Virus record (IMG/VR): IMGVR_UViG_3300049489_001303
Coordinates: 106,145-170,144 of that record
DNA length: 64,000 nt
Direction: 5' to 3' (one strand)
Source of the DNA: a virus
Shown here: positions 41,984-49,288 of the stretch, piece by piece
How the letters are laid out: each line of letters opens with the position of its first letter
Numbering within the stretch: the first letter of the stretch is position 1
The notes under the pieces: generated by a model
Database searches by the model: none
Told to the model about the DNA's origin: nothing
The model's input: only the letters and a program-made list of their open reading frames with translations
Position numbers and translations under genes: made by a program

Positions 41984-42213
41984 AAGGTCTATTCAACCCC
42001 GACGACAGCCGTCCCCGTGTAGACAATAACGTTTGCGGTAAGTGCCGGCGCAAATTCGAACGCGGGCATCGGGTGACCACCGCCTACATCTTCGATAGCT
42101 CCGGGCTTAACCCCAGAGACTTCAGGTCGCAAGGTGTCTACCTTGAAAAGGAATTCGAGCTGGTTCATATTGACTGTAAAGATCCTACCCTTACCAAGGG
42201 TCTTGTGAGTTAG
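41980..42213 (+). CDS. Small CxxC protein, possible zinc-binding
   Basis: A 77-residue protein starting at ATG 41980 with GGAGG five bases upstream, overlapping the previous stop. Near residue 17 it has 'NVCGKCRRKFERGHRV', a CxxC followed by a basic stretch and His, and near the C-terminus 'ELVHIDC', so a C-x-x-C...H-x-x-C zinc knuckle is plausible. The family is unknown. Confidence 0.66.
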   Translation: MKGLFNPDDSRPRVDNNVCGKCRRKFERGHRVTTAYIFDSSGLNPRDFRSQGVYLEKEFELVHIDCKDPTLTKGLVS

Positions 42214-42215
42214 CC

Positions 42216-42662
42216 ATGTCTGGAATATTCAACCCCTTCGAGAAGCCCAAAGAGAAGCTTCCCACCTATGATCAGGCTCAGGAAAAGCTTGAAAAGGAGC
42301 GGGAGGCTCTTCAAGAGGAGCTGTGTGATGCGGCGCTGGATGGTGGGGGATTCGTGCTCAAGATCCTTCAGGTAAGGCCTGAAGACATCTATGAAAGGCT
42401 CGGGAGACTGATAAAGGACGTAGTTAAGGTGCCTGAACTGAAGGCGGAGCTGGAGCGCTACGGAGTAACGCTTACCAACGACAAAATAGCTGAGGCCTGC
42501 GTCTCTTCCCTGAAAACAAGCTCCGGCTACCTGGGTGTTAACCTGGGGGACAAAGCACATTCTGAAACCGCAGTATACAACCGACTGGCTCGGGCACTGT
42601 ATAATGTACCCATAAAGAAAACCCTGACGGATCACAATGCCGTCATTATCAAGAGAGGATGA
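42216..42662 (+). CDS. Helical protein of unknown function
   Basis: A 148-residue protein beginning MSGIFNPFEKPKEKLPTYDQ, which has a similar ring to the 'MKGLFNPDDS' opening of the previous gene. A charged coiled-coil-like part (AQEKLEKEREALQEELCDAA) is followed by a small domain of alternating helices and turns. Its start lies 2 bases after the upstream stop. No known family. Confidence 0.66.
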   Translation: MSGIFNPFEKPKEKLPTYDQAQEKLEKEREALQEELCDAALDGGGFVLKILQVRPEDIYERLGRLIKDVVKVPELKAELERYGVTLTNDKIAEACVSSLKTSSGYLGVNLGDKAHSETAVYNRLARALYNVPIKKTLTDHNAVIIKRG

Positions 42663-42672
42663 GTTAAACTGA

Positions 42673-42927
42673 ATGCCTACGTATCCCTGCAGTAAATGCG
42701 CGAAATTCTACGCTCTGCGTAAACCCAAAAGAGATGGTAGTGGCTTCCTTGAACTGAAGCATGGCTACTGTCTGGCCCGGACGGTGTTCGCCAAGAACCG
42801 GCCCGGCGATGAGGTTCTCCCGATCGGAGCTAAGAGCGCAGATCTGCCCAACGGACAACACAATGTGGTGCTGGTGCGTGTGGACAGCCTGGAGCTGGGC
42901 TGCAATGACGCCGTGCCACGAAAATAG
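42673..42927 (+). CDS. Small Cys-containing protein, rubredoxin/zinc-ribbon-like N-terminus
   Basis: An 84-residue protein. It starts MPTYPCSKCAKFYALRKPKR, giving a CxxC, with further Cys at 'HGYCLART' and near the C-terminus (LELGCNDAV). This fits a small zinc-binding protein or reductase-like fold of uncertain function. It is part of the rightward operon. Confidence 0.63.
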   Translation: MPTYPCSKCAKFYALRKPKRDGSGFLELKHGYCLARTVFAKNRPGDEVLPIGAKSADLPNGQHNVVLVRVDSLELGCNDAVPRK

Positions 42928-42936
42928 GAGGCTCAT

Positions 42937-43248
42937 ATGGAAGAGATGAAGAAGGGGGAAATGATCCCCGGACAGACTGCCAACAAGGATAAACAGGCAC
43001 AAGTCATGGCTACAGCCTCAGAGGCGGCACACTGGGAACGTGTCGGTAAAGCATCGGAGGCTATCAATAAATATGCTATGTTGCATATGAAAGACTATCA
43101 TTTGACCCATGAGGAGATGGCACAGGCCATTTACCTTGAGGTCATCAACTGGAAAGAATTCTGGCCGACTGATCTTGGCGGCCCCGCTCAGTTCGATGCC
43201 CTGAGCAAAGATGTCTGGGACTGGTTCCAGGCAAATAAAAACAAATAG
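42937..43248 (+). CDS. Helical protein of unknown function
   Basis: A 103-residue protein; ATG 42937 is preceded by AGGAGG. It is mostly helical (EAAHWERVGKASEAINKYAM), with a Trp-rich C-terminal part (LEVINWKEFWPTDLGG, then DVWDWFQAN). The gap to the next gene is 33 bases. No family is recognised. Confidence 0.66.
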   Translation: MEEMKKGEMIPGQTANKDKQAQVMATASEAAHWERVGKASEAINKYAMLHMKDYHLTHEEMAQAIYLEVINWKEFWPTDLGGPAQFDALSKDVWDWFQANKNK

Positions 43249-43281
43249 TTCATAGTTTGAAAATCACAGAAGGAGTCGGAC

Positions 43282-43854
43282 ATGAAACGTATATATTACG
43301 TACTGGTAGCCCTTATTCTCACTTTGCCCACGCTGGCGGGTGAACCCGCACCTGTTCGGGTGGCCATGCTGGAAGCCATTGAGACTGAGACAGTTGAAGC
43401 CGAAGCAATGCGGATGGAAGACAAACTCGACAGCGCAATCCTCTACTACCTGGCGGGTTCAAAGAGACATCCAATGGCCAAGTGGGACAATCGTGAGGCC
43501 CTTATCAAGGATCTGATCGTCGCGGGGAATGAATATGGCGTCTCTCCCTACCTGCTGCTTACCACGGCTTTCTATGAGAGTAGCCTCCTGATTTCGGCTG
43601 TCGGCACGAGGGGGGAGATCGGACTTACTCAGGTCCACGGGGATGCCAAGAAAGAGTGTGAGCTTGACACACAACTTGGCCAGTTAATGTGTGGTGCCCG
43701 GTGGCTGAAGAAGGCTCATGATGTTTGTGGATACTGGCCGGGAGCGCTTACAATGTACGCCACGGGTGAGTGTCGTTCCAAATCGGAACGTGTGGTTCGG
43801 CTGGTTCACTTCCGTATGGAGAAGTGGCAGTACGTCGAAAACCTGACTAACTGA
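43282..43854 (+). CDS. Secreted SLT-type transglycosylase (endolysin candidate)
   Basis: A 190-residue protein; ATG 43282 follows AGGAG. Residues 1-20 are a Sec signal peptide (MKRIYYVLVALILTLPTLAG) with a probable cleavage after the AG. The SLT/goose-lysozyme-like core runs from about residue 75: 'YGVSPYLLLTTAFYESSLLI' carries the catalytic Glu in the family's 'ES' motif, followed by 'GEIGLTQVHG' corresponding to the 'G-x-x-G-L-M-Q' motif, and 'GALTMYATGE'. It would cleave the glycan chain in the periplasm. A Sec-exported lysozyme need not await a holin. It is the last protein gene before the structured RNA. Confidence 0.78.
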   Translation: MKRIYYVLVALILTLPTLAGEPAPVRVAMLEAIETETVEAEAMRMEDKLDSAILYYLAGSKRHPMAKWDNREALIKDLIVAGNEYGVSPYLLLTTAFYESSLLISAVGTRGEIGLTQVHGDAKKECELDTQLGQLMCGARWLKKAHDVCGYWPGALTMYATGECRSKSERVVRLVHFRMEKWQYVENLTN

Positions 43855-43863
43855 GGGTATAAA
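43835..43863 (+). promoter_or_regulatory. Promoter candidate of structured RNA
   Basis: TCGAAA (43835-43840), 17 bases, TATAAA (43858-43863). The -35 hexamer lies inside the end of the SLT gene and the -10 just after its stop. The predicted start near 43870 coincides with the 5' strand of the closing helix. Confidence 0.42.
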
Positions 43864-43869
43864 GACTTA

Positions 43870-44040
43870 GCAACACGTCGGCTTCTTTACAGGGAAGCAG
43901 GGGTACAGAAACTGTACCCACTATGCCCTGCCCCTTCGAAGACTCGGGGCCAAAGGAAAAAAGAGGACTGCGGACTTTCTCCAGGTACACACAAAGGTGT
44001 TGCAGAGGATGGTTGAAATATACCATCCTCTTTTTTTTTT
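43870..44040 (+). ncRNA. Putative structured small RNA (about 165 nt)
   Basis: A non-coding interval. A 7-bp helix GCAACAC (43870-43876) with GTGTTGC (43997-44003) encloses it. Inside are a GCTTC/GAAGC hairpin (43881-43898), a perfect 8-bp hairpin GGGTACAG-AAA-CTGTACCC (43901-43919) and GCCCC/GGGGC (43930-43950). The strong intrinsic terminator starts at 44004, the very next base after the closing helix. A promoter-like element sits at 43835-43863. The organisation is that of an independent small RNA. The family is unknown; a tRNA fold does not fit despite a TTCGAA stretch. Confidence 0.55.
44004..44040 (+). terminator. Rho-independent terminator
   Basis: Perfect 10-bp stem AGAGGATGGT (44004-44013) with ACCATCCTCT (44022-44031), 8-base loop, followed by a run of T to 44040. 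Ends the rightward operon and the putative RNA. Confidence 0.92.
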
Positions 44041-44044
44041 GGCC

Positions 44045-44073
44045 TTTACACTGCAAACAACCCCTGCTATCAT
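44045..44073 (+). promoter_or_regulatory. Sigma-70-like promoter after the terminator
   Basis: TTTACA (44045-44050), 17-base spacer, TATCAT (44068-44073); each hexamer matches five of six consensus positions. Predicted start near 44080. It should drive the 44114-46257 operon. Confidence 0.72.
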
Positions 44074-44113
44074 CCACCCATAGGTTAAACGCGAATGGCC
44101 GGGGAGGTTGGGA

Positions 44114-44413
44114 ATGACTGTGGACATTTATAAAGAGGGTGAAGAGAATGTGATCGCTGAGATTGCCATGCACACGGGGAACCTACTTATTGTAGACGAC
44201 GTAGCATTGGCGGGGCTTCCAGCAGGAACTAACTTCGTGAGCCTGCATGTGGGTTCAGTGCAGCCCCAATGGGTTCCCGTGATCGCTACGCGGCAGGGGG
44301 GAAAAAGATACATTCTGATCTCCATCGACGACGCCATGGACATGCCCACGCAACTGACTGAAATAGTCCCTATTGAAACCCCGGAAACAAACGAAGATGC
44401 AACCGATAAATAA
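44114..44413 (+). CDS. Small protein of unknown function
   Basis: A 99-residue protein. ATG 44114 has GGGGAGG seven bases upstream; the TTG at 44108 has no support. It is beta-rich (MTVDIYKEGEENVIAEIAMH, then 'NLLIVDDVALAGLPAG') with an acidic Thr/Glu-rich tail. The last 17 bases overlap the dNMP kinase gene. No family is recognised. Confidence 0.66.
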   Translation: MTVDIYKEGEENVIAEIAMHTGNLLIVDDVALAGLPAGTNFVSLHVGSVQPQWVPVIATRQGGKRYILISIDDAMDMPTQLTEIVPIETPETNEDATDK

Positions 44414-44981
44414 CCCCCTGAGTATTGTGGGCATCGCCGGAGGGTTGAACTGCGGTAAAGGTGCTGTCGCCGCTGTGTTCCACGGCCAAGGATATATGGA
44501 ACGAAACTTCTCAGATCCCCTCAAGCGTATTGTCCGTGAGCTTTTCAACGTTTCCACCAAAGAGTTATGGGGCCCCAGCCAGAACCGATCCCCCGAGGTG
44601 CGTGCCATGCTGCAGGAGTTAGGCACAGACTACGCCCGTAAGTTCCGGCCCAACATCTGGGTGGATAAGATGGAAGAGTCCCTTTCTGCCTTTGCCTCCA
44701 GTGGCATCAAGGGGTACAAAGGGGTCGTTGTAGCTGACATACGATTCCCGAATGAGATTGAGCTGCTACGCTCCATGGGTGGAAAGATGATACGTATCCG
44801 TCGCCCGGGAAACTGCTCCCACTTGCCCACGGAGCTGGGCAAACACAGCAGTGAAACTGCCATAGATAATATGCCTGACTCGGCCTTCGACTACATCATA
44901 CAAAACGACGGAACACTGGAAGACCTCCAGAACACCGTCCTGAGCATAATCGAAGACATCAATGCCCTTCATATCAAATGA
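44397..44981 (+). CDS. Deoxynucleoside monophosphate kinase
   Basis: A 194-residue protein starting at ATG 44397 inside the previous gene (the frame is open 8 codons earlier without SD). Residues about 11-22 (GIAGGLNCGKGAV) are a P-loop of the G-x-x-x-x-G-K type, here with Gly instead of Ser/Thr at the last position as in some phage dNMP kinases. 'YMERNFSDPLKRIVRELFNV', 'LQELGTDYARKF' and 'VVVADIRFPNEIELLRSMGG' match the phage dNMP kinase family (T4 gp1-like). It phosphorylates dNMPs for phage DNA synthesis, and is the only nucleotide-metabolism gene in the window. Confidence 0.83.
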   Translation: MQPINNPLSIVGIAGGLNCGKGAVAAVFHGQGYMERNFSDPLKRIVRELFNVSTKELWGPSQNRSPEVRAMLQELGTDYARKFRPNIWVDKMEESLSAFASSGIKGYKGVVVADIRFPNEIELLRSMGGKMIRIRRPGNCSHLPTELGKHSSETAIDNMPDSAFDYIIQNDGTLEDLQNTVLSIIEDINALHIK

Positions 44982-45408
44982 CCTGCCGGTAAACCCCGCC
45001 GACGGCGCCATATTCACTTACCCCGCTGGCAAGGTGGGGGGCGCTGGCAGCGCGATCTCTCTGTACCACATGACAGAGCTGATCGGAACAACCCCCAGCG
45101 TCATGCCGGTGGCGGGGAGAGACGACCTCATGTCCCTGGAGCGGGTCGTTACCAAAGTGCCCGTCGAAAGTAAGATGGTCTTGAAAATCCTGGCCGAACA
45201 GTTTATATTCGGTTCTCTTATTTTCCATAGCGGCTTCGGGTGGTTTGGCTTCGATGACGGAAAGGTGTCCAAGCTACCCATATATGAGCGTTTCGTGCGT
45301 GTGACTTGCGTTGTACCCATAGGCCCCACTACTGAGGGCTTGTACCTGTATGAGAAAATTGGTGTCAAACTGATTGGAGGCCTCGATGAAGAAACCAGTG
45401 GTACCTGA
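44962..45408 (+). CDS. Protein of unknown function
   Basis: A 148-residue protein overlapping the end of the dNMP kinase gene by 20 bases. It has mixed strands with many Gly/Phe (HSGFGWFGFDDGKVSKL) and Val-rich strands (FVRVTCVVPIGPTTEGLYLY). Its 3' end overlaps the next gene, which starts at 45386. No family is recognised. Confidence 0.66.
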   Translation: MPFISNDLPVNPADGAIFTYPAGKVGGAGSAISLYHMTELIGTTPSVMPVAGRDDLMSLERVVTKVPVESKMVLKILAEQFIFGSLIFHSGFGWFGFDDGKVSKLPIYERFVRVTCVVPIGPTTEGLYLYEKIGVKLIGGLDEETSGT

Positions 45409-46117
45409 GGATTTAAGAAGACAAGTGGAAGAAGCTATCCGCACCGGGGCGCCCCTGCCTCCTGGAGTGGTAACGGTTGGCCCGGGCCAGAAGCCGCCGC
45501 CCGGAGCTATGTCCCTGGGATCGATCGACCCCAAGCACCCGGCCATGGCCAAGAAAGAATCCCAGAACCCGCTACCAAGTGGGGCCGCTGGGTTAAAAAC
45601 CATCCGGGACGGTGGGGAATGCAACATCGGCTATGAGACGGGCAACCTGAACACCCTCATGGACAAAGTGCTCGATGACGCCAAGGGCTGCAGTGAAGAA
45701 GAGTCTGAGAAGCTGGAAGAGCTCCTCCGCGACTCACTGGCCAAGGGCGTTGTGGTGGCCATGCGCATGGAGGAGTACTGTGAGAACCACAGCTCCAGGA
45801 GGGTCTCCATCACCTTTGAGCGTCACCCTGAGTTGCTCGAAGTGCATCAGGAGATCGGCCGGCTGCAGGCTGAGGCCGAGGAAACCCGCAAGAAGATGCA
45901 GGAACTGCTGGCCGCCGGCAAAGAGGCACTGCAGAAGCGCTGGGAACTGGCCGTCAAGCTGGGTGGGCTGTCCCCCGAGAACAACTACTACATGATCAAC
46001 GAAGAGGCTGGTTGTGTGGAGCTGGTTGAGCTGAACTGCCATGAGTGTAAGGGTGCTGTCAAAGTCCGGAAGGCGCGGCAGGCGTTGCAGGAATATGCGG
46101 CGAAGATCAAGCCATGA
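45386..46117 (+). CDS. Coiled-coil protein with Cys pair at C-terminus
   Basis: A 243-residue protein starting at ATG 45386 (GGAGG five bases upstream). The first 85 residues are Pro/Gly-rich and probably disordered. About 90-210 are strongly helical and charged (EIGRLQAEAEETRKKMQELL). Near the C-terminus comes CVELVELNCHECKGAV, a C-x-x-C with flanking Cys that could bind zinc. No family is recognised. It overlaps the tiny Cys-rich gene that follows. Confidence 0.66.
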   Translation: MKKPVVPEDLRRQVEEAIRTGAPLPPGVVTVGPGQKPPPGAMSLGSIDPKHPAMAKKESQNPLPSGAAGLKTIRDGGECNIGYETGNLNTLMDKVLDDAKGCSEEESEKLEELLRDSLAKGVVVAMRMEEYCENHSSRRVSITFERHPELLEVHQEIGRLQAEAEETRKKMQELLAAGKEALQKRWELAVKLGGLSPENNYYMINEEAGCVELVELNCHECKGAVKVRKARQALQEYAAKIKP

Positions 46118-46257
46118 GTGAACAACCTGAAAAAGCCCCTGAGTTTATCTGTGCTACGTGCGCGGAGTGTATTCTGAACGATACGTATTGCTACGCTTTT
46201 GAGAGGGAAACCACCCCCGACACTGAGGGATGTATGCACTACAAGCTGCGGGTTTGA
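46114..46257 (+). CDS. 47-residue Cys-rich protein
   Basis: A small frame whose ATG (46114) overlaps the previous stop (ATGA). It encodes six Cys, arranged as 'FICATCAECILNDTYCYAFE' and then a C-M-H motif. It could bind zinc or an iron-sulfur cluster, resembling short zinc-knuckle proteins. The stop is 1 base from the end of the convergent minus-strand gene, so no terminator fits between. Supported by coupling, not by homology. Confidence 0.6.
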   Translation: MSEQPEKAPEFICATCAECILNDTYCYAFERETTPDTEGCMHYKLRV

Positions 46258-46258
46258 T

Positions 46259-47536
46259 TCACTTCTCTGAAAATCTTCGCTGGATAGCGTCCCGTAATTT
46301 AGACCCACCGTAATAGATGCCACCGCCAGTCGCCAAGGCCAGGGGGAGGGTGCGGGTAAGGGCGTTTCTTCGAAGGGCTCTGATAACCTCGGGCGTATCT
46401 GCAGCTGTTGTTAAAAACAGTTTTCGAGCCAATGTCTTCGTCGAGGGAACAACCTGAGGTCCGTACTCCAAGATGTCTTTCTTTGGCCATTCAGAGTAGT
46501 CCAATCCCTCGTAGGGAATTCCCTTCTTCAGCTGGTGCGCGACTACCCTTGCCGCCAGTTCGGGTGCTGCCAGGCCTCCCACAACAGATGCTGCCATAAC
46601 GGGATCCTGGGCCGTACCATAAGCCGCTCCTCCCAATGCTGCTCCCAAAGCTGCCCTGGAGCCATAGCGGTAAGCTGCACGATCCAACAACCCCTTATAG
46701 GCTCTTGTCTGATGCCCTAAAGAAGCTGCCACTGGAACAAAGCCGGAACCTTCTCGGAGGAAATCTGCAGGAAGCATCTCACCGGGTAGCTTACCCCTGA
46801 AGCCGGAGGCCGTTCCTGCAGCGGCGTGCGCCTCTGCGGGGAACGACGAACACATCTGATCCTTGCATACGTTCTTCTCCAGATGTCTTTTAACCCGGTC
46901 TTTACCCGATCTGAATATCTTGGGGACGAATAGATCTCTGAAGGTTGCGTGGATACCCTTGCTGAAGCTGTATTCTCTGTTCGTTCTTTTCGCCAACTCT
47001 TCGAGATACGTGGCTTGCTGTTCGGGGGTCATGGGGCGCTCAGGGCGTATAAGAACAGCGTCCTTATATTTGTGGTGCGCCATGTGGGCTCTGAGTGTTC
47101 GGGACTGATTAGACGCCGCCTGTGGGGTGGGAATGTGGCGCCCATCATCCCCACGGAGAGCTTCTCCAGCATCTAAAATTGTGGCCTTGCCCTTGCGTTT
47201 ACCGTTGATCGCTGCGGCATGAAAAAACTCACTGCCCGAGAACGGTGATTGTGTTGCTTTGAACCCTTCCCAGGAGGGTCTGGAGACGAGTAGGATGTCT
47301 CCAGGTTGCGCCATTCTTTCGAGATCTTTCAGGGACGCATGCGTCACATTGGGATTGAGGTGCGGGTCATGAACCAGCTTCTTCTCCCCGATCATACCTA
47401 AAAAAGGTGACGCTGCTGCCGCGGCACCAATCCCAAGGCTTACGTCCCTATGATCCTGCCCACTGCTCATGGCGTATTTATCGAAGGCTGCCAGATATCC
47501 CTGATTGCGGAATAATAGAAGTGCTGCGTGGGTCAT
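46259..47536 (-). CDS. Permuted NlpC/P60 (YiiX-like) papain-fold protein
   Basis: A 425-residue protein. Residues about 76-245 show the permuted papain pattern: 'AQPGDILLVSRPSWEGF' (G79-D80), 'PFSGSEFFHAAAINGK' with His106, 'ATILDAGEALRG', 'REYSFSKG', then the nucleophile in 'MCSSFPAEAHAA' (Cys229). This family hydrolyses peptides or lipid-linked amides and often acts on peptidoglycan. The C-terminal 150 residues contain several Gly/Ala-rich hydrophobic segments (GALGGAAYG-like, LALATGGGIYYGG). N-terminal 'QGYLAAFDKYA' resembles the tag of the M-W-T-K-E-A proteins. Likely a virion-associated or envelope enzyme. Confidence 0.7.
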   Translation of the reverse strand: MTHAALLLFRNQGYLAAFDKYAMSSGQDHRDVSLGIGAAAAASPFLGMIGEKKLVHDPHLNPNVTHASLKDLERMAQPGDILLVSRPSWEGFKATQSPFSGSEFFHAAAINGKRKGKATILDAGEALRGDDGRHIPTPQAASNQSRTLRAHMAHHKYKDAVLIRPERPMTPEQQATYLEELAKRTNREYSFSKGIHATFRDLFVPKIFRSGKDRVKRHLEKNVCKDQMCSSFPAEAHAAAGTASGFRGKLPGEMLPADFLREGSGFVPVAASLGHQTRAYKGLLDRAAYRYGSRAALGAALGGAAYGTAQDPVMAASVVGGLAAPELAARVVAHQLKKGIPYEGLDYSEWPKKDILEYGPQVVPSTKTLARKLFLTTAADTPEVIRALRRNALTRTLPLALATGGGIYYGGSKLRDAIQRRFSEK

Positions 47537-47563
47537 GTCTTATACTTCCTCCATAACACTTCA

Positions 47564-47569
47564 ATTATA
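47564..47569 (-). promoter_or_regulatory. TATAAT box in divergent gap
   Basis: Perfect TATAAT on the minus strand, 28 bases before the ATG at 47536, in the 45-base gap between divergent genes. No good -35 hexamer. The context CCTATAATTG also occurs on the plus strand at 53609-53618. Confidence 0.35.
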
Positions 47570-47581
47570 GGAGGCTTCCAC

Positions 47582-47875
47582 ATGACCGACGAACAGAAAA
47601 AAGAAACACTCAGCAGCGTAGAGAAGAAGGCCCTTCACAGCAAGAAGTTCCTTGCGTGGCTCATCCAGCAGATTCTGATGTGCGGGATGGCTATCGTGGC
47701 GTTGGTGAAACAGCCTGACATTGGCTGGCCGCTGGCGTCCTACATGGGCGGCATCGTGTTCATGATGGGCATCAGCACCATGTGGTATCTGGGCAAACAG
47801 GCTGCCGTTGATTCGGCGGTGCGGGGCTATGCTATGCTGGCGGGGAAGAAGGATTCTACTGACGCTGGCGCATAG
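47582..47875 (+). CDS. Holin-like two-helix membrane protein
   Basis: A 97-residue protein. ATG 47582 follows AGGAGG; the longer frame from 47528 has no SD. Two transmembrane helices (LAWLIQQILMCGMAIVALV and LASYMGGIVFMMGISTMWYL) are separated by a short 'KQPDIGWP' loop. The N-terminus is charged (MTDEQKKETLSSVEKKALHS) and the C-terminus is charged too, as in class II holins. The lysozyme lies 4 kb away, so the link to lysis is an inference. The gene converges with and overlaps 47856-48746 by 20 bases. Confidence 0.66.
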   Translation: MTDEQKKETLSSVEKKALHSKKFLAWLIQQILMCGMAIVALVKQPDIGWPLASYMGGIVFMMGISTMWYLGKQAAVDSAVRGYAMLAGKKDSTDAGA

Positions 47876-48746
47876 ACTGGCGCGGAACTTCTGGCCCCAC
47901 CTCAGGGAGCATCATACCTTTACGCGCACGACTGTCCATGTAACTCTGAACAGCTGAATCACTCAAGGCTCCCGGGGCGCTACGCTCTGACGGTGCTGCG
48001 CGTAAGGATTGGCGAGGAACTTCCGGACCTACCTCTGGGAGCTGCATACCCCAATGGGAACGGCTGTCCAAATAGGCAGAGCGCCCGGCATCCGTCATAG
48101 GCTCCGGCTTACCGCCGCGGTACTCGGGAGCTGCACGCATAGACTGGCGAGGAACTTCCGGGCCTACGTCGGGGAGCATCATGCCTTTGTGTGCGCGGCT
48201 ATCCATATAAGATGCACGATCGGCGTCTGTCATGTATTTCTGCCCTGTAGGGCCTTTTGCTTGCAAAGCCGAAACTGCGGAGGGTTTAGACTCTGCTGGG
48301 GACGACACGGGGGTCTGTCCCTTAGAGGCTACCACAGGGGCCACGGGCGCAGCATGGGACTCGGGAGTCTTGGGTGCGCCACCCTGAAACTTACTGAGGT
48401 CTACGCCCTTATTCCATTTCTGGAGGCGTGCCATCTGCTCAGGATCACCATTGGCCGCGGCGAGCTGCTGCCGAAGCCGGGCTTGCCAACCACCGGTGTT
48501 GCCGCCGGTGTGTTTGCGCTCATTGGATGCCACGGCGGTGGGAGCCTGCTGCATAAGCTCCTTCCTCCAAGAATCTGAGCCCGGCATCACCTTCCCGGGG
48601 AGGAGTGCCCCTACGGGATTCGCTTTTGGTTCCGTGGGTTCCGTACTGAGAGAGAACATGGGCGGAACATCCCCTGCCATGCCTTTACCTGGTGCCGCCA
48701 TCTTCTGCAAAGTTATACGTGCTATCTGCGCCGCTGTTTTGATCAT
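47856..48746 (-). CDS. Repeat protein with shared N-terminal tag
   Basis: A 296-residue protein. It starts MIKTAAQIARITLQKMA, an amphipathic helix also found on proteins encoded at 52103, 59959 and 61002. The rest is Pro/Ala/Ser/Gln-rich and probably disordered, ending in three repeats of about 44 residues containing 'YMDSRAHKGMMLPDVGPEVP' and an 'RQS[ML]R' motif. No catalytic motif. By analogy with T4 internal proteins, it may be packaged in the head through the N-terminal helix; this is inferred. Confidence 0.68.
   Translation of the reverse strand: MIKTAAQIARITLQKMAAPGKGMAGDVPPMFSLSTEPTEPKANPVGALLPGKVMPGSDSWRKELMQQAPTAVASNERKHTGGNTGGWQARLRQQLAAANGDPEQMARLQKWNKGVDLSKFQGGAPKTPESHAAPVAPVVASKGQTPVSSPAESKPSAVSALQAKGPTGQKYMTDADRASYMDSRAHKGMMLPDVGPEVPRQSMRAAPEYRGGKPEPMTDAGRSAYLDSRSHWGMQLPEVGPEVPRQSLRAAPSERSAPGALSDSAVQSYMDSRARKGMMLPEVGPEVPRQSMRQRQ
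47875..48225 (-). repeat. Three direct repeats of about 133 bases
   Basis: C-terminal triplication in the preceding protein, starting near 47877, 48009 and 48142, each coding D-S-R-x-x-[WK]-G-M-x-L-P and V-G-P-E-V-P-R-Q-S. The first two units match at protein level with silent DNA changes. Confidence 0.75.
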
Positions 48747-48780
48747 GTGTAAGGCTCCCTTGTTGCAAATCTTCCTCTAT

Positions 48781-48804
48781 ATTATAGAAGAACCGTGGTA
48801 TAAC
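48781..48804. promoter_or_regulatory. Divergent promoter elements
   Basis: Minus strand: TATAAT at 48781-48786 for the repeat protein. Plus strand: an extended -10 TGGTATAAC (48796-48804) for the gene at 48837 and the Gly-rich array. Neither has a convincing -35 hexamer. Confidence 0.42.
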
Positions 48805-48836
48805 AACTAGAATATTCACAAAGAAAGGACTACACG

Positions 48837-49052
48837 ATGAGTCACAAAAGAACTTTACAATCCAGGTTCCGCTCCGACAAGAGATGGCGCACGTCGTCCT
48901 TTGCCGGGTCCAAAGTTATTCTGTTGGGGGTGGGGGCTGATGATCGTTTCAATGGTGAGACGTTGAGTGTGTACACGTGGTTGGTGCCATGGCTGTTTCA
49001 TGAAATGGAGCCGATCTCTACGGAGAGGTTCACTGCCAGGAGACTGGCGTGA
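48837..49052 (+). CDS. Small basic protein, first gene of the Gly-rich array operon
   Basis: A 71-residue protein; ATG 48837 follows AAAGGA. It begins MSHKRTLQSRFRSDKRWRTS, strongly basic, then has a hydrophobic stretch (SKVILLGVGADDRFNG) and 'YTWLVPWLFHEM'. It has no Gly-rich repeat. Its stop overlaps the GTG of the next gene. The family is unknown. Confidence 0.6.
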   Translation: MSHKRTLQSRFRSDKRWRTSSFAGSKVILLGVGADDRFNGETLSVYTWLVPWLFHEMEPISTERFTARRLA

Positions 49053-49288
49053 TTCGCAGGTATGTGGACTACCCCCGACAACTCGGGACGCTGGAGATGG
49101 GTGGGGGCATGGGGACTTACTCGGAAACACTACACTTCACAGGCACGGTCAAATCTGGGGGAGGATCCGGTGGTGGGTATTCCGGGATGCTGGGTAATGC
49201 TTATGGCACCGGCCCTTGCGGCCTGGGCGGCTCCAGATTTGGAAATGGGACCTGTATGAGCATTGCCCCCGATGAGTACTTCCAATGA
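49049..49288 (+). CDS. Gly-rich small protein 1
   Basis: A 79-residue protein starting at GTG 49049, with CAGGAG seven bases upstream and overlapping the previous stop. Its middle (MGGGMGTYSETLHF, then 'KSGGGSGGGYSGMLGNAYG') is Gly-rich. It differs from the later members by lacking RGDG. It contains two Cys. Together with the next eight small genes it forms a tightly coupled array. Function unknown. Confidence 0.6.
   Translation: MIRRYVDYPRQLGTLEMGGGMGTYSETLHFTGTVKSGGGSGGGYSGMLGNAYGTGPCGLGGSRFGNGTCMSIAPDEYFQ

Noticed and set aside
43920-43955. tRNA
   Set aside because: A TTCGAA stretch suggested a T-loop, but the arms cannot form an acceptor stem and a cloverleaf; the hairpin set fits a different RNA.
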